A DNA stretch of 64,000 bases, taken from Pseudomonas sp. JAI120 (lineage in GTDB: Bacteria; Pseudomonadota; Gammaproteobacteria; Pseudomonadales; Pseudomonadaceae). Within the stretch, counting starts at the first letter, position 1; each line of letters starts with the position of its first letter. The DNA is taken from the NCBI RefSeq assembly GCF_014207255.1, contig NZ_JACHCZ010000001.1, positions 422,592 to 486,591 on the forward strand, read 5' to 3'. A program made the position numbers and the translations under genes. Below the pieces are notes generated by a model. The model worked only from the letters and a program-made list of their open reading frames with translations. It searched no databases and had not been told where the DNA came from. This document shows positions 27,806 through 37,300 of the stretch, piece by piece.

Positions 27806-28573
27806 TTACTTGGCCGCCATGCGCAAGGCACCGTCGAGACGGATCACCTCGCCGTTGAGCATGCTGTTTTCAATGATGTGCCGCACCAGCGCGGCGTATT
27901 CGACAGGCTTGCCCAGGCGTGGCGGAAACGGCACGCCGGCGGCCAGGGAGTCGCGCACGTCCGGGGTCATGCCGGCCATCATCGGGGTTTCGAAAATGCC
28001 TGGGGCGATGGTCATCACGCGAATGCCGAAGCGCGCCAGCTCCCGTGCGGCGGGCAAGGTCAGGCTGGCTATCGCGCCTTTGGAAGCCGCATAGGCAGCC
28101 TGCCCGATCTGCCCGTCGAACGCAGCCACCGACGCGGTGTTGATGATCACCCCGCGCTCGCCGTCGGCGTTCGCTTCAGTTTCGGCGATGGCCGCTGCTG
28201 CCAGGCGCAGCAAGTTAAAGCTGCCGATCAAGTTGACGTTGATCACCTGGGCAAAGCTGGCCAGCCCGTGGGGGCCACTCTTGCCGAGGATCTTTTCACC
28301 GCGCACCACCCCCGCGCAGTTGACCAAACCATGCAAACCGCCAAACGCCGCGACCGTTGCCTGCACGGCGGCTTCGGCAGCGGCTTCCTGGCTGATATCC
28401 GCCACTGCGCTGCGGGCGTTGTCGCCGAGCTGCCTGGCCTTGGCCGCCACGGCGTCGGCATTCAAATCCACCAGCATGACCTTGGCGCCGGCCGCGACCA
28501 GCATGTCTGCGGTGGCCGCACCAAGGCCGGAAGCGCCGCCGCTGACCAGAAAAATCTTGTTCTCAATCTGCAT
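27806..28573 (-). CDS. 3-hydroxy-2-methylbutyryl-CoA / 3-hydroxyacyl-CoA dehydrogenase (SDR)
   Basis: 255-residue SDR resembling human HSD17B10. NAD loop [14 protein letters not shown] with an Asp at the end of beta-2 (VMLVDLNAD), so NAD+ is expected. The catalytic residues are in [23 protein letters not shown]. Start taken at ATG 28573 with AAGGAA ahead. First gene of the operon SDR - thiolase - dehydrogenase - hydratase. Predicted step: 3-hydroxy-2-methylbutyryl-CoA to 2-methylacetoacetyl-CoA. Confidence 0.88.
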   Translation of the reverse strand: MQIENKIFLVSGGASGLGAATADMLVAAGAKVMLVDLNADAVAAKARQLGDNARSAVADISQEAAAEAAVQATVAAFGGLHGLVNCAGVVRGEKILGKSGPHGLASFAQVINVNLIGSFNLLRLAAAAIAETEANADGERGVIINTASVAAFDGQIGQAAYAASKGAIASLTLPAARELARFGIRVMTIAPGIFETPMMAGMTPDVRDSLAAGVPFPPRLGKPVEYAALVRHIIENSMLNGEVIRLDGALRMAAK

Positions 28574-28773
28574 TATTGGTTCCTTGAACGGTCGGTATCG
28601 TCGAAATAGTCGCTCTGCCACGCTACGACAGCAATGGTCAAAGCCTTCAACATGGCTGACTGGTTTGGCCAATCATCGACCGCGCTGATCGGCCGGTCAG
28701 TCCAAGCGATTGGACGCCCGGCTTGCAAGCTCCTAACCTGAGAGCCTGCGCCACCGAAGAAGTCCGCCCACCG

Positions 28774-29667
28774 ATGATCGTACGTCCCAAACCGAACCTG
28801 CTGGGCATCCTGTTTTCGCTCAAGGGCTCGATTGCCAAGCGCATCGCCCTGCGTAGCCTGCTGGTCACGCTGCTGGCGTCGGTGATCGTGTTGGTGGAAA
28901 CCCTGCACCCGGCGTATTTCTCCAAGGTCAACGCGACACCCTTTACGTTGCTCGGGCTGTCGCTGTCGATCTTCATGAGTTTTCGAAATAACGCCTGCTA
29001 TGACCGCTGGTGGGAAGGCCGCAAGCAACTGGGGCAGATGATCATCGAGGTGCGCTCGCTGATTCGCGAGACCCAGGTGCTCACTGACCCCGCGGAGCGT
29101 GGGCGCTTGCTGCGGGGGCTGGGCGGCTTCGCCCACGGGCTGGTCGCGCGTCTGCGCCACGAAGACGAAGCCCGGGCGATAAAGCCGTGGGCCAGCGTGG
29201 AAGCGAGTCATCCCAACCTCCCTGACCGGGTGCTGCAACAGCTCGGCGCGCGATTTTCCGCTTTGGCCGAGCAAGGCGCCATCAGCGAATGGCGTTACAC
29301 CCAGTTGGAAACCCGCCTGGTCAGCCTCAGCCAGGTACAGGCCGCGTGCGAGCGAATCAAAAGCACGCCGCTGCCCTTCCCTTACACCTTGCTGCTGCAC
29401 CGCACCATTTACCTGTTCTGCATTCTCTTGCCGTTCGCCATGGCCGAACCCCTGGGCTGGCTGACGCCGGTGTTTACCGCCATCGTCAGCTACACCTTCT
29501 TCGGCCTCGATGAAATCGGCGACGACCTGGAAGACCCTTTCGGCTTTGACGAAAACGACCTGCCCTGCAATGCGATCCTGCGCACCCTGGAGCGTGAGCT
29601 GCTCGCCGCCCTCGGCGAAACCGACCTGCCAGCGGCCCTGGAACCGGTGGAATACGTGCTGACCTGA
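28774..29667 (+). CDS. Bestrophin-like (UPF0187/YneE) anion channel
   Basis: 297-residue membrane protein of the bacterial bestrophin family, which form pentameric ion channels. Early residues LGLSLSIFMSFRNNACYDRWWEGRKQLG carry the conserved RNN-YDRWWE motif of helix 2; two further helices lie around residues 210-250, followed by GLDEIGDDLEDPFG, the typical cytoplasmic acidic segment. ATG 28774 chosen from the family's usual N-terminus; the ribosome site is weak. Divergent from the isoleucine operon. Ion selectivity unknown. Confidence 0.88.
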   Translation: MIVRPKPNLLGILFSLKGSIAKRIALRSLLVTLLASVIVLVETLHPAYFSKVNATPFTLLGLSLSIFMSFRNNACYDRWWEGRKQLGQMIIEVRSLIRETQVLTDPAERGRLLRGLGGFAHGLVARLRHEDEARAIKPWASVEASHPNLPDRVLQQLGARFSALAEQGAISEWRYTQLETRLVSLSQVQAACERIKSTPLPFPYTLLLHRTIYLFCILLPFAMAEPLGWLTPVFTAIVSYTFFGLDEIGDDLEDPFGFDENDLPCNAILRTLERELLAALGETDLPAALEPVEYVLT

Positions 29668-29737
29668 CACGGGTTTGACACCTGCCGTGGTCTGACCGAA
29701 GCTTGCGACTTTGCTTCTTCAGCTTTCGGACACCTGC

Positions 29738-30796
29738 ATGTCAAAGTCACGCCGTTACTCCATCGTCGGCCTGTGCGCCCTGTTGTTGATTGTGCTGATC
29801 ACCTGGTATTTCTCCCGCACCCCCCAGGTGGCCGTGCCTCCCGCCATTGCCCATGGCTACTCCAAAGCCCTGAAACAGGCACACAACGGTGAACCGGGCG
29901 CCGCGCGTGTGCTGTATCAGCAACTGGGCCGGCCGGACCTGTCACCCGAGCGCCGCGCCGCCTTGCATGCCGAATTGCCCAACTACCCCAGCCCCCAAGC
30001 CTTGAAGCTCGCGGACAAGGACCTCAGCAGCGAATCGCCGCTGGTGCGCGAGGCCGCCATCCACAGCATCGTCGGCCTGGTGCCCACCGGCCAGCGCACG
30101 CTGTTGCTCGGCCCAGTGCTGGATGACCCCGAACAAAGCGTGCGTTTCGCCGCCGCCAACGCCTTGCTCGGCCTGTCGCCAGACGCCCTGGGCCTGTACT
30201 TCGGGCCGTTGCAGCAGGTGTTGGACGAGTTCGTGAAAAAGCTCAAGGCCGAGCCCGAAACCGCCGAAGGCTGGATTCAACTGGCGCGCCTGTACATTCA
30301 CAGCGCCCTGCTGCCAGACGCACAAAACGCCCTGGAACAGGCCATGCGCTTGCAGCCGGACAACCTGCAAGCGGTCGTGGCGCAGATCGAACTGCTGGAT
30401 AAACAAGGCAAGACCGACGAGTCCCGCCAACTGTTGGCACGGCAACTGGCGGCGCATCCTGAGTCGGCCTACCTGCAGCACGCCCTCGGCATGTGGTTGC
30501 TGCACCACGGCGAGCGTCCCTATGCGCTGCTGGGTCTGTCCAAGGCGGTGGAGTTGGAGCCGGACAACCAGGATTATCGCTATGACCTCGCCACCACCCT
30601 GCACGCCCAGCAGGAATTGGAAGCCGCCCAGCGCCAATTGGAGGAAATCATCCAGCGCCATCCGGCCAATCGCAAGGCACGGGTGCTGCTGGTCAACTAT
30701 TGGAAAGAAAGCGGTCAACTGCAGAATGTGCAGGTGCTGCTCGCCCAGCTCGAACAGCAAAACCCTGACGATCCGGCCCTCCAGCAAGGCCTGTAG
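29738..30796 (+). CDS. HEAT/TPR repeat protein with N-terminal membrane anchor
   Basis: 352-residue protein. A membrane helix (about 7-24) precedes a small helical HEAT-like part (about 85-145, LVREAAIHSIVGLVPTGQ and SVRFAAANALLGL) and at least four tetratricopeptide repeats (about 165-350: AEGWIQLARLYIHSALL, AYLQHALGMWLLHHG, QDYRYDLATTLHAQQ). Presumably a periplasm-facing scaffold like CcmI/NrfG C-termini, but no cytochrome genes are near, so the partner is unknown. Confidence 0.8.
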   Translation: MSKSRRYSIVGLCALLLIVLITWYFSRTPQVAVPPAIAHGYSKALKQAHNGEPGAARVLYQQLGRPDLSPERRAALHAELPNYPSPQALKLADKDLSSESPLVREAAIHSIVGLVPTGQRTLLLGPVLDDPEQSVRFAAANALLGLSPDALGLYFGPLQQVLDEFVKKLKAEPETAEGWIQLARLYIHSALLPDAQNALEQAMRLQPDNLQAVVAQIELLDKQGKTDESRQLLARQLAAHPESAYLQHALGMWLLHHGERPYALLGLSKAVELEPDNQDYRYDLATTLHAQQELEAAQRQLEEIIQRHPANRKARVLLVNYWKESGQLQNVQVLLAQLEQQNPDDPALQQGL

Positions 30797-30907
30797 GCGC
30801 AATAATCACGCATCAGTTTGAACCGCCGCAAAGCGCTACGGTCAAGAGAACATGGCACGTCCACCTGGATGCGCATCCTCTACTCGTATGTGACCTGAGG
30901 GCACTTC

Positions 30908-32410
30908 TTGTCTACATCCAAAGCGTTGTTAAGCGAAAAAGCAGCCACCGGCATCGAGGGCCTCGACGACATTCTGTGCGGCGGGCTATCGCGCAGCCAT
31001 CTGTTCCTGCTGGAAGGTGAACCGGGTACCGGTAAAACTACGGTCGCCCTGCACTTCCTGCAGGCCGGGGCGAAAAAGGGCGAGCGAACCCTGTACATCA
31101 CACTGTCCGAAACCGAGCGTGAGTTGCGCCAGGGCGCCGAGTCCCATGGCTGGGACCTGGACGACAATATCCATATCTTTGAATTGACCCCGCCGGAGAG
31201 CCTGCTGGATGCCGAGCATCAGCAGAGCCTGCTGTACTCATCCGACCTCGAGCTGGGCGAAGCCACCCGGCAGATCTTTGAAGTGGTGGAACGGGTCAAA
31301 CCGACCCGCGTGGTGATCGACAGCCTCTCGGAAATCCGCCTGCTGGCGCAAAGTTCGCTGCGCTATCGCCGCCAGATCCTGGCGATCAAGCATTACTTCG
31401 TGCGCTATGACGCTACCGTGCTGCTGCTCGACGACCTGACCACCGAATCCCTCGACAAAACCGTGCACAGCGTGGCCCACGGCGTGGTTCGTCTCGAAGA
31501 GCTGACCCCCAACTACGGTGCCGAGCGCCGTCGCGTGCGGGTGGTGAAGTATCGCGGGCAAAAATACCGTGGCGGTTTTCACGACTTCACCATCATGCAG
31601 GACGGCATCCATGTATTCCCGCGCCTGGTAGCTGCCGAACATCGCGGTGGCTACACGCGCCAGACCTTGAGCAGCGGCATTCGTGAGCTGGATGCCTTGA
31701 TGGGCGGCGGTGTCGAGACCGGCTCCAGCAGCCTGATCCTCGGCCCGGCCGGTACCGGCAAATCGCTGATCTCGATGATCTTTGCCGCGGCGGCGGTAGC
31801 CCGTGGCGAAAAGGCTGCGTTATTTATCTTCGATGAAGAGCTGGGCCTGCTGTTCGAGCGCATGAGCAACATGGGCATCGATCTCGCCGCCCTGCAAGCC
31901 ACCGGTAACCTGCTGATCGAGCAAGTGGACGCCGCCGAGTTGTCCCCCGGCGAGTTCTCACACCGCGTGCGCCGCTGCGTGGATGAACGCGGGATCAAGA
32001 CCGTGGTTATCGACAGCATCAACGGCTACCAGGCGGCGATGCCGGAAGAAAACGCGCTGATCCTGCATATGCACGAACTGCTGCTGTACCTCAACCGCCG
32101 TGGCGCAGCGACATTCATGACCGTCGCACAACACGGGCTGGTCGGCGACATGCAGGCGCCTGTCGACATTACTTACCTGGCCGACACGGTGATCCTGTTG
32201 CGTTACTTCGAGGCCCTGGGCAAGGTCCGCCGCGCCATCTCGATCATCAAGAAACGCACCGGCGCCCACGAGTCGACCATCCGCGAATACCGTATCGGCA
32301 GCCGTGGCATGACCGTCGGTGAACCGCTGGATAACTTCCAAGGTGTCTTGCGTGGGATCCCGACCTATATGGGCGCCGGTTCCCCTTTGCTCAAGGATGA
32401 GGGCGTGTGA
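30908..32410 (+). CDS. KaiC-like double-domain RecA-fold ATPase
   Basis: 500-residue protein with two KaiC domains. Walker A motifs are at 37-44 (GEPGTGKT) and 279-286 (GPAGTGKS); catalytic glutamates are in LYITLSETERE and FIFDEE. In the second domain the place of the cyanobacterial phosphosites (S431/T432 in Synechococcus, aligned from memory) holds T422-Y423 in VDITYLADTVILL, so its phosphorylation cycle, if any, differs. TTG start with GAGG 8 nt upstream. Its stop overlaps the histidine kinase start (GTGA). No KaiA or KaiB is nearby. Role in timing, stress or signalling is inferred. Confidence 0.88.
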   Translation: MSTSKALLSEKAATGIEGLDDILCGGLSRSHLFLLEGEPGTGKTTVALHFLQAGAKKGERTLYITLSETERELRQGAESHGWDLDDNIHIFELTPPESLLDAEHQQSLLYSSDLELGEATRQIFEVVERVKPTRVVIDSLSEIRLLAQSSLRYRRQILAIKHYFVRYDATVLLLDDLTTESLDKTVHSVAHGVVRLEELTPNYGAERRRVRVVKYRGQKYRGGFHDFTIMQDGIHVFPRLVAAEHRGGYTRQTLSSGIRELDALMGGGVETGSSSLILGPAGTGKSLISMIFAAAAVARGEKAALFIFDEELGLLFERMSNMGIDLAALQATGNLLIEQVDAAELSPGEFSHRVRRCVDERGIKTVVIDSINGYQAAMPEENALILHMHELLLYLNRRGAATFMTVAQHGLVGDMQAPVDITYLADTVILLRYFEALGKVRRAISIIKKRTGAHESTIREYRIGSRGMTVGEPLDNFQGVLRGIPTYMGAGSPLLKDEGV

Positions 32411-34089
32411 CGACCGTACCACCCATATCCGAACGCGCAATCGTGCTGGCGCCAATGGGCCGTGACGGCTCGCTGGCGCTGATGATGCTCAACCAGGCCG
32501 GTTACAGCGGGATCATCGCCAGCAACCTGACGGTGCTGTGCGAAGCGCTGGAGCAAGGCGCCGGCATGCTGATCATTGCGGCCGAGGCCCTGCGTGGCGC
32601 GGACCTGGAGCCGCTGCTGGAGCATCTGCATCGTCAGCCCGCCTGGTCTGACCTGCCCATCGTGTTAATGACCCACCATGGTGGCACCGAGCACAACGGC
32701 TCATCACACTTCAGCGGCTTGCTGGGCAACGTGACCTTCCTGGAGCGTCCCTTCCACCCCGTGACGTTGATCAGCCTGGTGAGCGCAGCCCTGCGTGGGC
32801 GGCGCCGCCAATATGAAGCACGGGACAGGTTGATCGACCTGAGCGAGAGCGAACTGCGCCTGCAGCGCACCCTTGAGACGCTGGAGCAGCAAGTCGAAGA
32901 ACGCACGGCGCAGTTGCGCAGCAATGAAGAAGCCTTGCGCCAATCCCAGAAGATGGAAGCCGTCGGCCAGTTGACCGGCGGCATCGCCCACGACTTCAAC
33001 AATATGCTGACCGGCATCATCGGCAGCCTGGAACTGCTGCGAAGGCGTGTGTCCCGTGGCAAGCTGGATGACCTCGACAGCCTGATCGACCTCGGTGTGA
33101 CCTCCGCCAACCGCGCCGCCGGCCTCACCCACCGCTTGCTGGCGTTCTCGCGGCGCCAGTCGCTGGATTCCAAGCCGGTACAGATCAACGAACTGGTCAC
33201 GTCCATGGGCGAGCTGCTGCAACGCAGTCTCAACGAAAGCATCGCCTTGGACATGCGCCTGGACAGCCAATTGTGGACCGCCGAAGCCGACCCCAATCAA
33301 CTGGAAAGTGCCCTGCTCAACCTCGCACTCAACGCCAGGGATGCGATGCCGGGGGGCGGGCGGCTGACGGTCGACACCAGTAACCGCCATCTGGACAGCG
33401 TGTTTACTGCCGCCTACGGCACGCTCACGCCGGGCGACTATGTGGAACTGAGCGTCAGCGACACTGGCTGCGGCATCCCTGAAAGCCTGATTGGCCGGGT
33501 ATTCGACCCATTCTTCACGACTAAACCCATCGGCCAGGGCACCGGCCTGGGCCTGTCGATGATCTACGGCTTCGCGCGCCAGTCACGCGGGCATGTCACC
33601 ATCCACAGCGAGGTGGGCAAAGGCACCACGGTGAGTCTGTTCCTGCCGCGCTATATCGGTGAAATCAGCGAGGACAGGCCGTTGGACCCGGCGCTGCTGC
33701 CTGTCGCCAATACCGGTGAAACCGTGCTGATCGTCGAGGACGACCCGGCGGTGCGCGTGCTGGTCAGCCAGGTACTGAGCGAACTGGGCTACGCGTTTGT
33801 CGAAGCCGGCGATGCCGATAGCGCACTCCCGATTATCGAATCCAGCCAGCGCATTGACCTGATGATCAGCGACGTAGGCTTGCCTGGGATGAACGGGCGA
33901 CAACTGGCAGAGATCGGTAGGCAGATTCGCCCCGAGCTGAAGGTGTTATTTATTACCGGATATGCCGAGCATGCGGCGGTGCGGGGTGGTTTCCTGGACC
34001 CGGGGATGCAATTGATCACCAAGCCCTTTACCTTTGACTTGTTGACGGCGAAGGTGCGGGAGATGACTCACATAAAGGCCAGTGAATGA
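32407..34089 (+). CDS. Hybrid histidine kinase with N-terminal pseudo-receiver, coupled to KaiC-like gene
   Basis: 560-residue soluble kinase without membrane helices. Residues about 5-125 fold like a receiver but lack the acidic pocket and phospho-Asp (LIIAAEAL where a receiver has its Asp) and have Arg in place of the usual Lys (LERPF). A coiled coil (140-180) leads to HisKA with H195 in GGIAHDFNNML, an ATPase domain with GTGLGLSMIYG, and a C-terminal true receiver with D489 (SDVGLPGMNG). Translationally coupled to the KaiC-like gene through GTGA. The closest architectural parallel is CikA, a clock kinase with a pseudo-receiver; homology to it is not claimed. Confidence 0.88.
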   Translation: MTTVPPISERAIVLAPMGRDGSLALMMLNQAGYSGIIASNLTVLCEALEQGAGMLIIAAEALRGADLEPLLEHLHRQPAWSDLPIVLMTHHGGTEHNGSSHFSGLLGNVTFLERPFHPVTLISLVSAALRGRRRQYEARDRLIDLSESELRLQRTLETLEQQVEERTAQLRSNEEALRQSQKMEAVGQLTGGIAHDFNNMLTGIIGSLELLRRRVSRGKLDDLDSLIDLGVTSANRAAGLTHRLLAFSRRQSLDSKPVQINELVTSMGELLQRSLNESIALDMRLDSQLWTAEADPNQLESALLNLALNARDAMPGGGRLTVDTSNRHLDSVFTAAYGTLTPGDYVELSVSDTGCGIPESLIGRVFDPFFTTKPIGQGTGLGLSMIYGFARQSRGHVTIHSEVGKGTTVSLFLPRYIGEISEDRPLDPALLPVANTGETVLIVEDDPAVRVLVSQVLSELGYAFVEAGDADSALPIIESSQRIDLMISDVGLPGMNGRQLAEIGRQIRPELKVLFITGYAEHAAVRGGFLDPGMQLITKPFTFDLLTAKVREMTHIKASE

Positions 34090-34392
34090 GGCGCAGGTCA
34101 AGCGAAACGCTGGGTCTCGACCGGGCCCGCTGACAGGCTATTTACGTTGAAGGCGACGAATTTGGTTCATTGAAAACTTCGTTAATGACCTGCAATGTCT
34201 GAAGTTTTACTTTTAGATACAGGAAGTAATACTCAAGTGCCGTCGGTGAGTCACCTTTGTATCGGCGCCCAGCGCATTTAGTAACTTCCGGCAAAGGGTA
34301 GAGTTGGAACGTTAGAGGCTAATACCAATACCAAGTGTTAAACCGCGGGCGCAGTTACAACACCCGGGGTATGTTCATTTGCCTCTCAGAGA
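34090..34392. other. Gene-free AT-richer region before the first effector gene
   Basis: No coding frame supported. An 8-bp inverted repeat AAAACTTC / GAAGTTTT (34173-34180, 34201-34208) followed by T-rich sequence may terminate the kinase transcript. The right part holds the hrp-box-like element at 34306-34334. Confidence 0.5.
34306..34334 (+). promoter_or_regulatory. hrp-box-like promoter upstream of the first effector
   Basis: GGAACG, 16 nt, then ATACCAA. The established HrpL (ECF sigma) consensus is GGAACC-N15/16-CCACNNA. The first half matches five of six, the spacer is right, and the second half keeps the ACNNA core. It ends 58 bp before ATG 34393 (67 bp before ATG 34402), similar to the better box at 45465. 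Weaker of the two. Confidence 0.45.
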
Positions 34393-37300
34393 ATGCCCCT
34401 CATGATTTCATCCGATAGCGTTACTCTTCCCCGCCAGCATCTTCAGAGCACCCCGCAAACATCAACTTCCGCCTCGTCCCATGCGCCTCTTGCTGAATCT
34501 TCTTCCGAGTGGGACATCGATCCGATACGTAATCAACGATCTATTCGGAGTATCGGGCAAAGATCGCTTCTCGCCCAACAAAGTGTCCAGAATCAGTTGC
34601 CACCACCTCTGCAAAAAAATTCGATGACGGCGGCCGATGCCATTGGCCTACAAGCACTTATCGATGGCCTGACTAAAACAGGTGAGTTGCAGAAACATCA
34701 ATACTATGGCACTGAACGGCGGCTTAGATCGTTGCAGATAACCCTGCCACCAGAATCTTACATTGCGCGCAAGAACAACCTTCTCGAAGGGCAAAGCATG
34801 AGCGCCGAACGATACATCCAGGCGCTGGGTTTGCCGTTACCCACCAGTTGGCAAGAGACCTTGCGATTGACCCAGAAAATTGCCATGCCATTGCCCGCAC
34901 CGCCTGCGTTGGGTGATTTCGGGGGGCTGCTGGGTCGGACGGTACCCCTGGCTCAATTCCAGCAAGACCGCGTGCGCGCTATCGTCAACGAATCAGCTAA
35001 TACCAGCATTCAGTCCTTGATCATACACGCTGTCACCAACACAGAATCACCCGTAACCCCTCGCAAGGTACTCGAACAGTTGATCGCAAACCCCCAGGCG
35101 CAGGCACTGGGTCAGAAATTGGAAGCCGAACTGCAGGGCATTTCAACCACAACCAGTGTCAATGAATGGTTGATGACAGCGGTGGCACTGGAACTGGGCA
35201 TCACGCCCGAAACACAGCGCAACCGTATCGCAGGCTATGACCTGAACCAGCCCGACAATTGGGGCAAACCCGCTTCGGCGATCATCGCGGCGGTCAATGA
35301 CCATCTAGAACGTGAAAACGCCAATGTCCCTGACGTGAGGGGTTATTTGCTGCTCTCGCGGGTCGCGCCGCAGTTTCTGGTCAAACAGTTGCCCGAGAAC
35401 CTGGTGTACGGTTCCAACGAGTGGGCTGTGTTCAGTGCTGCCGTTTCGCGCATTGAGCAACAGGCGCCCGGTACTGCGGCGACCATGACATTTGACCAAG
35501 TGATCGAGTTCGGCAACACCTCTGCGGTCAGCGAGCGCCAAGCGGTGCACGCCGCCCTTGCTGAACGCAACGCCATGGTTGACTGGGGTATCGTCAATGG
35601 TTTTCTCATTAAGGATGACGATGACAACTACGACCCAGCAGCGATTGAGCACACGCGGAGCAAATTCAACGAGCAGATAACAGAACTGAGTACACGCCTC
35701 GCGGTGTTCTCCTCACCGCTGCCGACCAGAAAAGCCTTGGCAGAAGCCGAACTCAAAAAAGTACTGGGCGATCACGTCCCTCTCGAGAAAGAATTCATCA
35801 AGCTGGGCCGCCAAAACAGAGGTGGCACAGCATACTCGATTATTGATCTATATATGTCGGGTCGGCTCAAGGCCGATACGCTCAGGTCTGATTTTGACAA
35901 GGAGCTACTAAAAAAACTCGAGCCTAAATTCGATGAGCTTCCCGATATCGAAGAAGTATTTAAAGAAACGTTCACGCCTTATTTCGACGGGGTAAAAAAA
36001 GCCTTTACCTCGCGTATAAAGAATCAAATTTCACGACTCCCTTTAGAAGACCGAAAAAACTTTGGATTCGGGGGATTAACGGCTTACTCCGTTCGCCTAC
36101 CACTGCATGAGGATAGAGAAGATGATATCAGTCAAAAACAATACAAAAAAATTGGACGCGATTGCATATTGTTTAAAACGGTGCGTGGCGAGAAATCCAC
36201 CTACTATGAGTTTTCTGTAAGCGATCAGACTATTCGCAAAAAAATCGACCTGCCTGACGATCTGCCGATCGGCGCAACCCGTATCTTCCGTGGGGTAGAC
36301 GGCGATAAATATATCGAAGGGTTTGAACGGCTGCCGTTTGACCTCGATAAGTATGGGATCGGGAATGGAGGCCTACCACCGCCAAAAGTCCCCGTCATTA
36401 TTGATCGGGTCAAGATCCAGCCCGCGTCAGTCACCTCCGGCGCCGACGAACCGAATTCGACAACTGCTCCACTCAAGACGTTCTTTACCGCGAAGACCGA
36501 TGCGATTGCCAAGACCGTCAGCGAGCATTTTTTCAGCGACAAGGACAGTTTCGAGGCAAATGCTTCAGGTGAAACAAACTTTGAGAAGCGGTACCGGAAA
36601 AACAATAAACTCAGCAACGACATTCTGAATGTAATTATTCCGTTCAAATCCGCTATCGAAAACGCGATTGAGGGTAAATGGGACGACGCCATCGGCGATG
36701 CAATGCTGGATCTGATAGCGCTTTATAATCCTGGCGCCAAAGGCAGCGGCATTGTTAACAGAACCAGTAAAACAACGGCTATGAGGCTACTGACAGGCGT
36801 CAAGAAATTCGGTGGCGCCGTGCTTAAAGACGCCAATCTTTTCGCTGACGTGGCGGACCTGACGCGCTTGTTGACGAAAGGTGCGAGATCCGCAGCATCG
36901 TCACTCTCTGACGGTGTTCATTCCCTACAGATGTCTAGCCGCAGTTTGCTCAATGCTCCTAACGGCCTGGACAGCGTGTCGATGGGTACCTTCAAGTATC
37001 AAGGCGAAGTTATGGAGGGTGCGGCAGCGTTCAAAGATAACAAGTGGTACGCACTTGATCCCTTGTCACTAAAACCTTATGGCGCACCGCTGGAGGATTT
37101 CTTGCCCTCGCTGCAGAACCAAATGGCAGAACTCGGGAAATGGGCGACTGCGGACAGCCCCCGAAAGACACTCGATGAGGCCGTTGTCAAAAGCTGGAAA
37201 AAGACCGTTAACGACCATCGCACTGGACCGCAAAAAGCTCAGTTTGAAAGCGGATACCAATCAGGAAACCCCCAAACTATCAGAGGGTTCTCCAATTCCA

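Noticed and set aside
25496..28609. A 1037-codon open frame on the + strand
   Set aside because: It lies entirely opposite the acyl-CoA dehydrogenase, thiolase and SDR genes, has His/Gly/Gln-rich sequence typical of antisense of GC-rich codons, and no ribosome site or family signs.
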